DNA of 64,000 bases. It comes from Gp6-AA45 sp035652075. GTDB lineage: Bacteria > Acidobacteriota > Vicinamibacteria > Vicinamibacterales > CAVVIG01. This document shows, piece after piece, positions 51,252-59,118 of this stretch. Location of the stretch: contig DASREL010000110.1 in assembly GCA_035652075.1 (NCBI GenBank), positions 68,049-132,048 of the forward strand, written 5' to 3'. Within the stretch, counting starts at the first letter, position 1; every line of letters starts with the position of its first letter. Both the position numbers and the translations under genes were made by a program. Under the pieces are notes generated by a model. The model searched no databases. It worked only from the letters and a program-made list of their open reading frames with translations, and was not told the origin of the DNA.

Positions 51252-53055
51252 GGGTGCCGCCGGTGGCTTCGACCGGCACGACCTCGATGCGCGGATCTTC
51301 CACGAGCGTGACGGTGGCGGTCTTCGGACCGCCGCTGCGGTCGACGAATACGATCGCAATTCGATCGCCGGGCTTGTGCCTGGCCAACGTGCCCGTCACA
51401 TCGGCCTCGGCTCGCACCGGTTGTCCATCGATCTGCCGGATTTCGTCGTCCTGATCGACACCGGCCGCGTAGAGTGGCCACGTCGGCGCGACGAGATCGC
51501 CGACGCGCAATCCGTTTCTGGCGTCGAATCGCACATCTCCGAACCACGCGCGTCCAGGATTGCGTTTGCGGACGACGAATCCGGCTCGCGCGAGAAGCGC
51601 CGTGTAATCAGCCGCGTCGCGACCTGTGATGTACTTGCTGAAGAAGTCGTGCGCGAAGTGCGGATCGTTGCTGATGGACGCCAACGTCTTCTCCGCGTCG
51701 ACCACCGAGTACGGCCGGTCGACGTACCCTTCGCGCGTGCCGCCGCTCTTGCCGAACTTCTGCCACATCGCGCGCATGAAGTCGTCGAGCGAGATCCGTC
51801 CGTCGCTCCGCTCCCGCAGCGAGAGATCCAGCGCCAGGGCGATGGCGCCACCGAAGGGGTAGTACGAAATCACGGTGTTCGACCAGTTCGTGCGATCGAT
51901 CGGCCGTCCGCCGTCGATGAACGGCGCCATACGGCTCATCTCGACCGCGGATCGGACCTGCCGTCCGGGATCGTTCGTCACCGTTTCGACCAGACCGGTC
52001 AGCGTGCGCGACGTCTCGTCGAGCGTGACGAGGCCCGCGCGCGCGAGCGTCAACGGTCCGTAATACTGCGTGAAACCTTCCGCGAGCCAGAGCGAGTCGG
52101 ACATGTTCGCCCGATCGAAGTCAAACGGCTCGAGACCTTGCGGACGGATCCGCTCGACGTTCCAGCAATGAAAGAATTCGTGCGCGACGGTATCGAGCAG
52201 CCGCGTGCGCGACGAGGCGATCGAGCCAGACGAACTGATCGAGGTGCTGTTGCGGTGTTCCATGCCATCGCCGTCTGCCCACGGCAGGTATTCGGCGATG
52301 AACGTGTACGTGCCCGGTTCGTACTGCGGATACTCGCCGTAGACCGCGCCTTCCTGCCGCACGATTTTCTCGACGTCTTTGACGTACGCGTCGAGTTCGG
52401 CATCCGTGCCGGTGTGGTGCGCCGAAAAACGGAATCGGCGCGATCCGATGGTGAACTCGCGCATGGCGATCGTGCCGAACTCGGTTGGGCTATCCATCAG
52501 GTACTGCAAGTTCGGCGCGGTGTACTGCAGCCCGCTGCCATGCAGTTGCGTTGCGACCGTCCAGCGAAGCCCGGCCGGTTGCTCCAGGGCCAGCGTGATC
52601 GGCCGTTCCTCGAGCCCGTGCGCCCACATGATCGCCGACGGCATGTTGATGTGGGCGTGCGTCGTGTCGATGCCGAGATACGTGCCGTCGACACGGTCGC
52701 CGTAGATCTTGTATCTCACGGTGACACTGCCGCCGTGGCCGCTCACGTTCCATCCATACGGATCCGGCCTCGTCGTCGCGATCTCCCTGCCGTCGCGGCC
52801 GAACGCATGCACGTCGTACACGTTCTTGGCGAAGTCGTGCAGCGAGTATCGGCCCGGCGACGACCGGCTCATGCGCAGCTCGAGGGTCGCGGCGGTGACG
52901 TCCGGAAACGTCGCCTCGACTTGCATCCAATGGTGTTGCGGCTCTGGAAACGACAGGCGGTAGGCGATTGGGCCGGACTGCGCGTGCAACGCGGGTCTCG
53001 TGGATCCGGCAAGCAGCGTCAGCGCAACGAGGACGAATGAGCGGCGTGTGATCAC
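51199..53055 (-). CDS. Secreted M61-family peptidase with PDZ domain
   Basis: 618-residue exported zinc aminopeptidase of the glycyl aminopeptidase family. Signal peptide MITRRSFVLVALTLLAGS, an N-terminal beta domain (about 30-180), catalytic domain with VAHEFFHCWNVE (zinc His292, Glu293, His296; third ligand in LWLAEGFTQYY) and a C-terminal PDZ domain (about 500-590, VDQDDEIRQIDGQPVRAE). Length and order are normal for M61. Stand-alone, 9 bases downstream of the SGNH esterase on the same strand. Confidence 0.94.
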   Translation of the reverse strand: MITRRSFVLVALTLLAGSTRPALHAQSGPIAYRLSFPEPQHHWMQVEATFPDVTAATLELRMSRSSPGRYSLHDFAKNVYDVHAFGRDGREIATTRPDPYGWNVSGHGGSVTVRYKIYGDRVDGTYLGIDTTHAHINMPSAIMWAHGLEERPITLALEQPAGLRWTVATQLHGSGLQYTAPNLQYLMDSPTEFGTIAMREFTIGSRRFRFSAHHTGTDAELDAYVKDVEKIVRQEGAVYGEYPQYEPGTYTFIAEYLPWADGDGMEHRNSTSISSSGSIASSRTRLLDTVAHEFFHCWNVERIRPQGLEPFDFDRANMSDSLWLAEGFTQYYGPLTLARAGLVTLDETSRTLTGLVETVTNDPGRQVRSAVEMSRMAPFIDGGRPIDRTNWSNTVISYYPFGGAIALALDLSLRERSDGRISLDDFMRAMWQKFGKSGGTREGYVDRPYSVVDAEKTLASISNDPHFAHDFFSKYITGRDAADYTALLARAGFVVRKRNPGRAWFGDVRFDARNGLRVGDLVAPTWPLYAAGVDQDDEIRQIDGQPVRAEADVTGTLARHKPGDRIAIVFVDRSGGPKTATVTLVEDPRIEVVPVEATGGTLTSAMRSVRDPWLKPNS

Positions 53056-53064
53056 CGCGCGATT

Positions 53065-53694
53065 TTATCGCGCTGGCGTTGGGGTCGCGTTCTTTTGGAG
53101 GATCGGCTCCAGGTACGGCCAGATAGTGTCAGCAATCGCGCGCGCGCCGGCGGCGTTCGGATGCGCGTGATCGGGCTGCATCAGACCTGGATCGCCGATG
53201 ACGTTCATCAGGATGAACGGCACCAGCGTCACGTCGTACTTCTTCGCGAGATCCTGATACATCTTGTGGAACGCGACGGTGTAGTCCCATCCGTAGATCG
53301 GCAGCGCTTCCATCGCGCAGAGCAGCACGGTGATGCCGCGGCGCTGCGCCTTCTCGATCATCTCGCTGAGATTTGCCTTCACCTGCGCGACTGGCGCACC
53401 ACGCAGCCCGTCGTTGGCGCCGAGCGCGAGGATCAAAACGCGGACGTCGCCCTCCATCGCGGCGTCGAACCGGTGCATCGCTCGCGTCGAGGTATCGCCC
53501 GACATCCCCGCGTTGACGACGCTGTACTCGAGCCCGTCTTTTTCGATGCGCTGCTGGAGAATCGCCGGAAACGCCTGCGCGGTGCCGATGCCCTTCCCCG
53601 ACGTCAAGCTGTCACCGAACGCGACGATGCGCGGTCGCGGTTGAGGCACGACGGCCGCCGACGCAACGGCGAGCAATAAACTCCAAAAAATCAT
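53065..53694 (-). CDS. Exported SGNH/GDSL esterase (TesA/arylesterase type)
   Basis: 209 residues: signal peptide MIFWSLLLAVASAAV, then block I FGDSLTSGKG (nucleophile Ser), block III GANDGLRG and block V DHAHPNAAGAR (Asp and His). This matches the periplasmic TesA-like lysophospholipase/thioesterase group. The ATG at 53694 gives a clean signal peptide; an in-frame start 9 codons earlier would overlap the agmatinase-like gene. Possibly cotranscribed with that gene upstream. Confidence 0.9.
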   Translation of the reverse strand: MIFWSLLLAVASAAVVPQPRPRIVAFGDSLTSGKGIGTAQAFPAILQQRIEKDGLEYSVVNAGMSGDTSTRAMHRFDAAMEGDVRVLILALGANDGLRGAPVAQVKANLSEMIEKAQRRGITVLLCAMEALPIYGWDYTVAFHKMYQDLAKKYDVTLVPFILMNVIGDPGLMQPDHAHPNAAGARAIADTIWPYLEPILQKNATPTPAR

Positions 53695-53705
53695 TTCGAT
53701 CCAGA

Positions 53706-54644
53706 TTACGCCATCGCGCACAGGAATTCGAACGCGACATTAGCCGCGAGGACCGCCGTGATCTGCCCTGGACCGTCGAAGATTGGCGCGACCTCGACGA
53801 TATCGCCGCCCACCAGCTGACGCCCGCGCAGCCCTCGCACCAGGCGCAGCGCTTCATGGCTCGTGAGCCCGCCGACCTCAGGCGTTCCAGTTCCGGGAGC
53901 GAACGCCGGATCGACGCTGTCGATGTCGAAGGTCATATACGCGGGGCCGGTCACGATGCGACGAATATCCTCGACGACCGCGGCGATCCCGCGATCCTTC
54001 ACCTGATCGATGTCGATCATCGTGATGCCGTGTGCCTGATGGAAATCGAAGTCTGCCTCGCCGTACATCGGTCCGCGGATGCCGACCTGCACGAAACGGC
54101 GACCGTCGATCACCTTCTCTTCGATCGCGCGGCGGAACGGCGTCCCGTGAAAATACTTGCCGCCGAAGTATTCGTCCCACGTGTCGATGTGCGCATCGAC
54201 TTGAACCAGGCCGAGCGGACCGTGACGTTTGGCGAGCGCGCGGAGGACTGGCAGCGAGATCGAGTGATCGCCGCCGATGACGATCGGACGCGCGCCGGCG
54301 TCGGCAATGACGCCAATCTTCGCTTCGATCGCATCGTACGCTTTCTCGATGCTGACCGGCGGGGCGTCGACATCACCGACGTCGGCGACATTCAACCGGT
54401 CGAACGGCGCGACCTTCTGAAAGTAGTTGTAGCTGCGGATCAACGACGACTGATTCCGGATCTCGCGCGGTCCGAGCCGTGCGCCGGGCCGATACGACGT
54501 GCCGCCGTCGTACGGCACGCCGACGATCGCCACGTCGAGTCCGGTCGGATCCTCCACGTGCGGCAGACGCATGAACGTCGCCGGCTGCGCGAAGCGCGGT
54601 GATTGAAACGACGGACGTGGTTGATGATTCGGCATGCGCGGCAT
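53706..54644 (-). CDS. Agmatinase/ureohydrolase family enzyme
   Basis: 312-residue binuclear manganese ureohydrolase. Metal-ligand motifs are intact: IVIGGDHSISLPV, VQVDAHIDTWDEY and MTFDIDSVDPAFAPGTGTPEVGG. Hydrolyses a guanidino compound to urea; agmatine is the default guess, guanidinobutyrate or guanidine remain possible. It is divergent from an amino-acid permease and lies near an argininosuccinate-lyase-like gene and the permease, suggesting amine/amino-acid catabolism. Confidence 0.92.
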   Translation of the reverse strand: MPRMPNHQPRPSFQSPRFAQPATFMRLPHVEDPTGLDVAIVGVPYDGGTSYRPGARLGPREIRNQSSLIRSYNYFQKVAPFDRLNVADVGDVDAPPVSIEKAYDAIEAKIGVIADAGARPIVIGGDHSISLPVLRALAKRHGPLGLVQVDAHIDTWDEYFGGKYFHGTPFRRAIEEKVIDGRRFVQVGIRGPMYGEADFDFHQAHGITMIDIDQVKDRGIAAVVEDIRRIVTGPAYMTFDIDSVDPAFAPGTGTPEVGGLTSHEALRLVRGLRGRQLVGGDIVEVAPIFDGPGQITAVLAANVAFEFLCAMA

Positions 54645-54654
54645 CTTACGCCCA

Positions 54655-54690
54655 CCACGAAGATCGCGAAGCCCACGAAGACCGCGAAGG
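54655..54690 (+). repeat. Tandem 18-base repeat of CACGAAG type
   Basis: Two adjacent 18-base units (54655-54672 and 54673-54690) differing at two positions, both built on CCACGAAGA-CGCGAAG. It lies in the divergent gap between the ureohydrolase and the permease, and resembles the CACGAAA repeat at 36877-36962. Confidence 0.7.
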
Positions 54691-54718
54691 TCCGTGTCCC
54701 TGTTATAGTCCTCGCCGG

Positions 54719-56068
54719 ATGTCAGACACGACCTCTAAGCCCGCGCTGCATGGCGGACTGAGCACCGTCGAGTACTTCACGTTTGGCTTCGGGACGATGA
54801 TCGGCGTCGGCTGGCTCGTGCTGATGGACGACTGGCTGTCGCGCGGCGGGCCCGGCGGCGGCATGCTCGGCTTCCTGATCGGCGGCCTGCTCCTCTTCCC
54901 GATCGCGCACACCTACGGCCGTCTCGTGCAGCGCATCCGTGATGCGGGCGCCGAGATCGCGTACACCGAAGGCGTCTTTCCGGCTCCGGTCAGCTTCGCC
55001 GCCGGGTGGACGATGATCCTGTCGTACGCGATCGTGTGTCCCTGGGAAGCAGTCGCGACCGGCAATCTGCTCGCGCGCGTCTTTCCCGCGCTCAATTCAT
55101 TCCAGCTCTACGTCGTCGGCGGCTCACCGATCTACGCGCCGCGGCTCGCGGTCGGCATCGCGCTCACGCTGCTGGTCGTCATCGTCAACTACCGCGGGAT
55201 CAAACCGAGCGGCGTGTTCCAGGACGTGATGACGTTCGGCCTGCTGATCACGTTCGTGATCTTCACGGCGCTCGGGTTCATGCGCGGGTCGACAGCGAAC
55301 ATGCATCCGCTGTTTGCGCAGACGGGCAGCGCGGGGGCGTGGCTGTCGATTTTTCTCGTGATGCAGATCGTGCCCTACTTCATGACCGGCTTCGAGTCGG
55401 TCGCGAAAGGATCCGAGGAAGCACAGAGCGGATTCGACCCGCGCAACTTCACGAAGGCGATCTACGCCGCGCTGATTGCCGGCTTCGTGTTCTACGTCCT
55501 GATCGTGGCGGTCGTGACGTACGTGTACCCGTGGCAGGAGATTGTGTCGGGCCACGTGCGCACTGAAGTGGCGTTCGAGCGCACGTTCGGATCGCACGGG
55601 ATCGCGCAACTGATTCTCTTCGGCGCGTTTTTGTCGCTGCTGAAAATCTTCAACGGTAACTTCGTCGCGGCGACGCGCATGCTGTACGCGATGGGCCGCC
55701 GGAATCTCGTCCATCCGTCGCTCGGCCGGGTGCACGTGGAGTTCGGCACGCCGGTCGTCGCGATCACGATGATGGGGATCCTGACCGTGGCCGCCGCGAT
55801 GTTCGGCGACGCGATCCTCGTACCGATTACCGAAGTCGGATCGCTCGCGGTCGGAGTCGGCTGGTTGTCCGCATGCGCGGCGTACCTCGTACGCCGTGAC
55901 GCGCACGAATCGGCCGCGATGGCCATCGTGGGCGCGCTCGTCAGCGTCGCGATCGTCTTGATGAAAGCCGTCCCGCAAGTACCGGGCAGCTTCACGGCAG
56001 CGGAATGGACGGCGTTCGCCGCGTGGTCAGGCCTTGGACTGCTCTTCTGGGTCGGTCGTCGCCGCTAA
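54719..56068 (+). CDS. APC-superfamily amino acid permease
   Basis: 449-residue, 12-helix transporter. N-terminal signature TFGFGTMIGVGWLVLMDDWL with the glycine-rich helix-1 break, followed by helices at LGFLIGGLLLFPIAHTYGRL, VSFAAGWTMILSYAIVC and so on to FAAWSGLGLLFWVGRR. ATG at 54719 is preceded by the tandem repeat gap. Substrate not predictable, but adjacency to a ureohydrolase fits amino acid or polyamine uptake. Its last 42 bases overlap the convergent thioredoxin-fold gene once that gene is read through its TGA. Confidence 0.92.
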   Translation: MSDTTSKPALHGGLSTVEYFTFGFGTMIGVGWLVLMDDWLSRGGPGGGMLGFLIGGLLLFPIAHTYGRLVQRIRDAGAEIAYTEGVFPAPVSFAAGWTMILSYAIVCPWEAVATGNLLARVFPALNSFQLYVVGGSPIYAPRLAVGIALTLLVVIVNYRGIKPSGVFQDVMTFGLLITFVIFTALGFMRGSTANMHPLFAQTGSAGAWLSIFLVMQIVPYFMTGFESVAKGSEEAQSGFDPRNFTKAIYAALIAGFVFYVLIVAVVTYVYPWQEIVSGHVRTEVAFERTFGSHGIAQLILFGAFLSLLKIFNGNFVAATRMLYAMGRRNLVHPSLGRVHVEFGTPVVAITMMGILTVAAAMFGDAILVPITEVGSLAVGVGWLSACAAYLVRRDAHESAAMAIVGALVSVAIVLMKAVPQVPGSFTAAEWTAFAAWSGLGLLFWVGRRR

Positions 56069-56710
56069 GACCTGTTCGACGAAAGGGTCTTGCGGGATAC
56101 CGCCGAGAATTTCGACGCGATCGTTGACGACGGTCTTCGGTACGCCGGTCACCTGATATTTCCGCGCGAGATCGGGGAACTCGGTCGCTTCGACGGCGAC
56201 GGCGGTGATGTTCGGATTGGCGAACGCGATTTCGTGCGCGAGGCTGACCGCCCGCGGACAGTGCGGTCACGTCGGTGTCGTGAACACCTGGATCGTCATC
56301 GGCGTGGCGACGGCCGCCAATCGCGCGCGGTTCTCCGCCGTCAGGTTCGTTTCGCGGCCGCCGACGAGCAGGACCGCCTGCACGAGCGAGATGAACTCGT
56401 AGCCAGCCGGCGTACCGATGAACCGGATGCGCGAATCGCGATCGGCGCCGTCCGCGTCCTTGCCGACGATCGCCAGCGCAGGTACGCGATCGACGCCGAA
56501 CGCTTTGGCTTTGTCGGCATCGAGCACGAGGTTCACTTCCTCGATCGTGATCTTGTCCGAGAGCAGCGGCAGTTCGTCGATGATCTGCCGCGTCTGCAGG
56601 CACGTCTCGCAGCCGAGCGTCTGCGTGAAGAACACGATCTTCACCGCGGAGGTCATCTCCGAAAACGCGTCGCGCAGTTTCTCCTGATCCCCCGGCGAGA
56701 GAAGGCCCAT
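56027..56710 (-). CDS. Two-domain thioredoxin-fold disulfide oxidoreductase selenoprotein (UPHC active site)
   Basis: 227 residues with the TGA at 56267-56269 read as Sec148. The layout is two thioredoxin folds as in protein disulfide oxidoreductase (PDO/glutaredoxin-like). The N-terminal domain has CETC (34-37) and cis-Pro77 (DRVPALAI). The C-terminal domain has QVFTTPT, then Sec148-Pro-His-Cys151, PRAVSLAHEIAF, and cis-Pro191 in YQVTGVPKTVV. Terminating at TGA would remove the entire C-terminal domain just before its redox motif, where related proteins have CPYC/CPHC. A SECIS-like stem-loop follows. No signal peptide, so cytoplasmic thiol-disulfide or peroxide chemistry is likely. ATG 56710 is 14 bases after a zinc-ribbon gene. 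Confidence 0.88.
56237..56256 (-). promoter_or_regulatory. Candidate bacterial SECIS element (thioredoxin-fold gene)
   Basis: After the in-frame UGA the transcript can form a 7-pair stem with one bulged U and the apical loop GGUCA (56245-56249), starting 17 nucleotides after UGA. A loop opening with GGU closely resembles the E. coli formate dehydrogenase SECIS loop. A competing 7-base stem pairing UGACCGC with GCGGUCA is also possible. Confidence 0.65.
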
Positions 56711-56724
56711 GGATCGATTATGTC

Positions 56725-57201
56725 CTACTTGAAGAGATCGTCGAACGCCCGGCGGGCGCTGTTGCTCGGACCGATCGTGCTGTTGGCGGATGAGGCAGGT
56801 GTCGACGTCTGACGCTCGACCGTTGTCCGCGGCGTAAAGAACTGACAGTCGTTCTGGCCGTCCTTCGGGGCGACGCGCGCGGTCAACTTCGCGCTCTGCG
56901 TGCATTCCCAGCGCGCACTCGTGTCGAACGACACGCATTGTATGCACGCGTGGAGATCGACGCCGCACTTCGAGCACTTCTCGATGCTGCCGATCGGCAG
57001 CGACAGCAGATGGCCGCAACGCGCGCAGCGGCAGACTTCGTGCGCCGCCATCAGGTTCGGCGTCTTCGGACCGGATGCGTCCTGCAGTTGGCGCCCCGGC
57101 GCGCGCTCCGGCGGCGGTTTCGGCGGACGCGGACCTTTCGGCCCGCGCTCACGCGAGTCGTCTTGATAGCCGCGCTGTCGGTACTTGCGCTCGTCGCTCA
57201 T
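56725..57201 (-). CDS. Zinc-ribbon protein with disordered N-terminus
   Basis: 158 residues. Residues 1-50 are basic and Pro/Arg-rich. The centre holds clustered cysteines (57, 59, 62, 76, 79, 86, 89, 100, 119) in CRCARCGHLL, CSKCGVDLHACIQC and WECTQ, predicting one or two zinc ribbons. The tail is Ser/Thr-rich. The start overlaps the alpha/beta hydrolase stop (ATGA). It precedes the selenoprotein by 14 bases; function unknown. Confidence 0.8.
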   Translation of the reverse strand: MSDERKYRQRGYQDDSRERGPKGPRPPKPPPERAPGRQLQDASGPKTPNLMAAHEVCRCARCGHLLSLPIGSIEKCSKCGVDLHACIQCVSFDTSARWECTQSAKLTARVAPKDGQNDCQFFTPRTTVERQTSTPASSANSTIGPSNSARRAFDDLFK

Positions 57202-58292
57202 TGAGAATTGACCGGCGTCAACTCGCCCATGAACTCCGCGAGGTACTTGCCCCAGATGGCCGGCAACGAATGCGTCCCGTGTCCGCGCGTCTGCTCGGTC
57301 GTCGGCAACAGGACGTAGCGGCCGTGCTTCACGCGCGGCATCAGCTTCTCCATCAAGCCCAGCTCCGGCGGATTCACGACATCGTCCGCCGAGTTGATCG
57401 CCAGCAGATGCGTCGTGATCTTCTCCAGGTTCGGCGATGGATCGTAATCGCGCGATGCGTTGAACTGGTAGAGCATGTCGTTCGCGTCGGTGTTCGCGAG
57501 CCGCGTTTTGATCTGGTTTTCGTACCACTGGTCGGCCGCGTCGCGCGTCGGCCCGGAGCGGTGCCAGCCGATCGGGCTGCTGGTCATCATCATCAGGCTG
57601 TTCAGCGCCGAGACGAGACCGTCGTGCGGTTCGTCGGTGTAGTCGCCATTCTTGTATGCCGGGTCGTGCGTGATTGCGTCGATGATCATGCGGCGCATGA
57701 CGCGGTTGCGGCCGGCGATTTGCGTCGGCGCGCTCGCGAGCGGCACGAGGCCATCCACGAAGTCAGGATACATCTCGCCCCACACCCAGCAGTGCATCGC
57801 ACCCATCGAGGTGCCGAGCACCAAGCGCAGATGATTCACCTTCAGTCCGTCGACGAGCAACTCGTGCTGCGATCGAACCATGTCGTCATAGGTGTATTTC
57901 GGGAAGCGCGCGTGCAGTCCGTCGCTCGGCTTCGACGACTTCCCGTGACCGATGCCGTCGGGCAGGATGATGAAGTACTTCGTCGCGTCGAGCAGTTGTC
58001 CCGCGCCGAAGAGCTCTCCGCCGAACGTCTGCGACAGGAAGCCTGCGCCCGTGCCGCCGGTGCCGTGCAGGATCATGACGGCGTTGCGGACGATGCCGGA
58101 TGCGTCGCGACGCGGCGTGCCGATGGTGCGGTAGTGGAGCTTCAGCTCGGGCAGCGTTTCGCCGGTACCGAACTTGAAGTTGGCGATGCGAAAGTCGGCC
58201 TCTGTGGGCGCCGGATAGTCGGCGGCCATACTCGAGGCTGCAAATGCCGTCGTAAAAGCCAACGCGAGCACAAACGGTCGTGCAGATGTCAT
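57198..58292 (-). CDS. Exported alpha/beta hydrolase of the homoserine O-acetyltransferase (MetX-like) family
   Basis: 364 residues: signal peptide MTSARPFVLALAFTTAFAASSMA, oxyanion region MILHGTGGTGAGF, nucleophile Ser in VLGTSMGAMHCWVW, acid in INSADDVVNP and His in RGHGTHSLPAIW. The fold and motif order are MetX-like, but export and the absence of methionine genes argue for hydrolase activity on an unknown ester or amide. ATG 58292 is chosen because it opens the signal peptide. Divergent from the act operon. Confidence 0.88.
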   Translation of the reverse strand: MTSARPFVLALAFTTAFAASSMAADYPAPTEADFRIANFKFGTGETLPELKLHYRTIGTPRRDASGIVRNAVMILHGTGGTGAGFLSQTFGGELFGAGQLLDATKYFIILPDGIGHGKSSKPSDGLHARFPKYTYDDMVRSQHELLVDGLKVNHLRLVLGTSMGAMHCWVWGEMYPDFVDGLVPLASAPTQIAGRNRVMRRMIIDAITHDPAYKNGDYTDEPHDGLVSALNSLMMMTSSPIGWHRSGPTRDAADQWYENQIKTRLANTDANDMLYQFNASRDYDPSPNLEKITTHLLAINSADDVVNPPELGLMEKLMPRVKHGRYVLLPTTEQTRGHGTHSLPAIWGKYLAEFMGELTPVNSQ

Positions 58293-58357
58293 GGCGGCGT
58301 CATTATGCCGCGCTCCGCCGAGAAATAGGTAACCCAGCCGTGGGTTTCGGCCTGTTT

Positions 58358-58386
58358 TTGACAATACGTGAAACATTTCACAAAAT
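58358..58386 (+). promoter_or_regulatory. Probable sigma-70-type promoter of the act operon
   Basis: TTGACA (58358-58363), a 17-base spacer and CAAAAT (58381-58386), about 80 bases before actA. The -35 box is consensus and the region is AT-rich relative to its surroundings. Confidence 0.55.
58368..58381. promoter_or_regulatory. Palindromic operator candidate in the act promoter spacer
   Basis: GTGAAA-CA-TTTCAC, a 6-base perfect inverted repeat lying between the -35 and -10 boxes. Its position suits a repressor. The cognate regulator is unknown. Confidence 0.45.
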
Positions 58387-58425
58387 AAGGAGCAACGAGA
58401 CCGTCGGGACCGAAGTAAGCTCCTT
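58387..58425 (+). promoter_or_regulatory. Leader hairpin upstream of actA
   Basis: AAGGAGC (58387-58393) and GCTCCTT (58419-58425) are perfectly complementary and enclose 25 bases, about 40 bases before the actA start. It may stabilise the mRNA or affect early transcription. Confidence 0.35.
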
Positions 58426-58467
58426 TCTGCTGTTCGACACCGCACGTCGTCCTCGCTCGATCGACTG

Positions 58468-59118
58468 ATGTCGCAGATCTTTCACCGCAGCGCGAACACG
58501 ATTGCTAAGGTCAGCATCTTCGGCGCACTGTTTTTTGTCGCCGGTCTGCTGGGCTTGTTCTACGAAGTCAACGCGTCCCCCTGGGTGACGCAGGCGCACG
58601 TCCACCGCGAGCAGCCGATCCAGTTCAGCCATGAGCGCCATGTGGCCGGCAACGGCATCGACTGCCGGTACTGCCACACGTCGGTCGAAGACTCCTCGTT
58701 CGCGGGAATCCCGCCGACCAAGACGTGTATGAACTGCCACTCGCAGATCTTCTCGAACAGCCCGTTCCTCGAGCCGGTGCGCGCGAGCTTCCGCACCGGG
58801 ACGTCAATCCAGTGGAACCGCGTCCACGATTTGCCCGACTTCGTGTACTTCAATCACAGCATCCACATTCACAAGGGCGTCGGCTGCACGACGTGTCACG
58901 GCCAGGTCGATCAGATGCCGCTGATGCGGCAGGAAGCGTCGCTCCAGATGGAGTGGTGCCTGAACTGCCACCGCAATCCAGAGATGTACGTCCGGCCGCG
59001 CGAGGCGGTCTTCCGCGTCGACTACGTGCCGCCGGCGAACCAACTCGAACTCGGTAAGCGGCTCGTCGCCGAGTACCAGATACAGAAGCTCACGAGCTGC
59101 TCGACGTGTCACCGATGA
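58468..59118 (+). CDS. actA: Alternative complex III subunit A, pentahaem cytochrome c
   Basis: 216 residues with an N-terminal membrane anchor (VSIFGALFFVAGLLGLFYEV) and five CxxCH haem sites: CRYCH 66-70, CMNCH 87-91, CTTCH 140-144, CLNCH 164-168 and CSTCH 211-215. Extra histidines (HERH, HSIHIH) are likely distal ligands. It is the multihaem subunit of the quinol:electron acceptor oxidoreductase (ACIII) that replaces the bc1 complex, facing the periplasm. Overlaps actB by ATGA. Confidence 0.95.
   Translation: MSQIFHRSANTIAKVSIFGALFFVAGLLGLFYEVNASPWVTQAHVHREQPIQFSHERHVAGNGIDCRYCHTSVEDSSFAGIPPTKTCMNCHSQIFSNSPFLEPVRASFRTGTSIQWNRVHDLPDFVYFNHSIHIHKGVGCTTCHGQVDQMPLMRQEASLQMEWCLNCHRNPEMYVRPREAVFRVDYVPPANQLELGKRLVAEYQIQKLTSCSTCHR

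Noticed and set aside
56027..56266. Treating the region after the thioredoxin-fold TGA as the 3' untranslated region or a frameshifted gene
   Set aside because: No frame change is needed; 79 in-frame codons give a full thioredoxin domain beginning with the second half of its active site.
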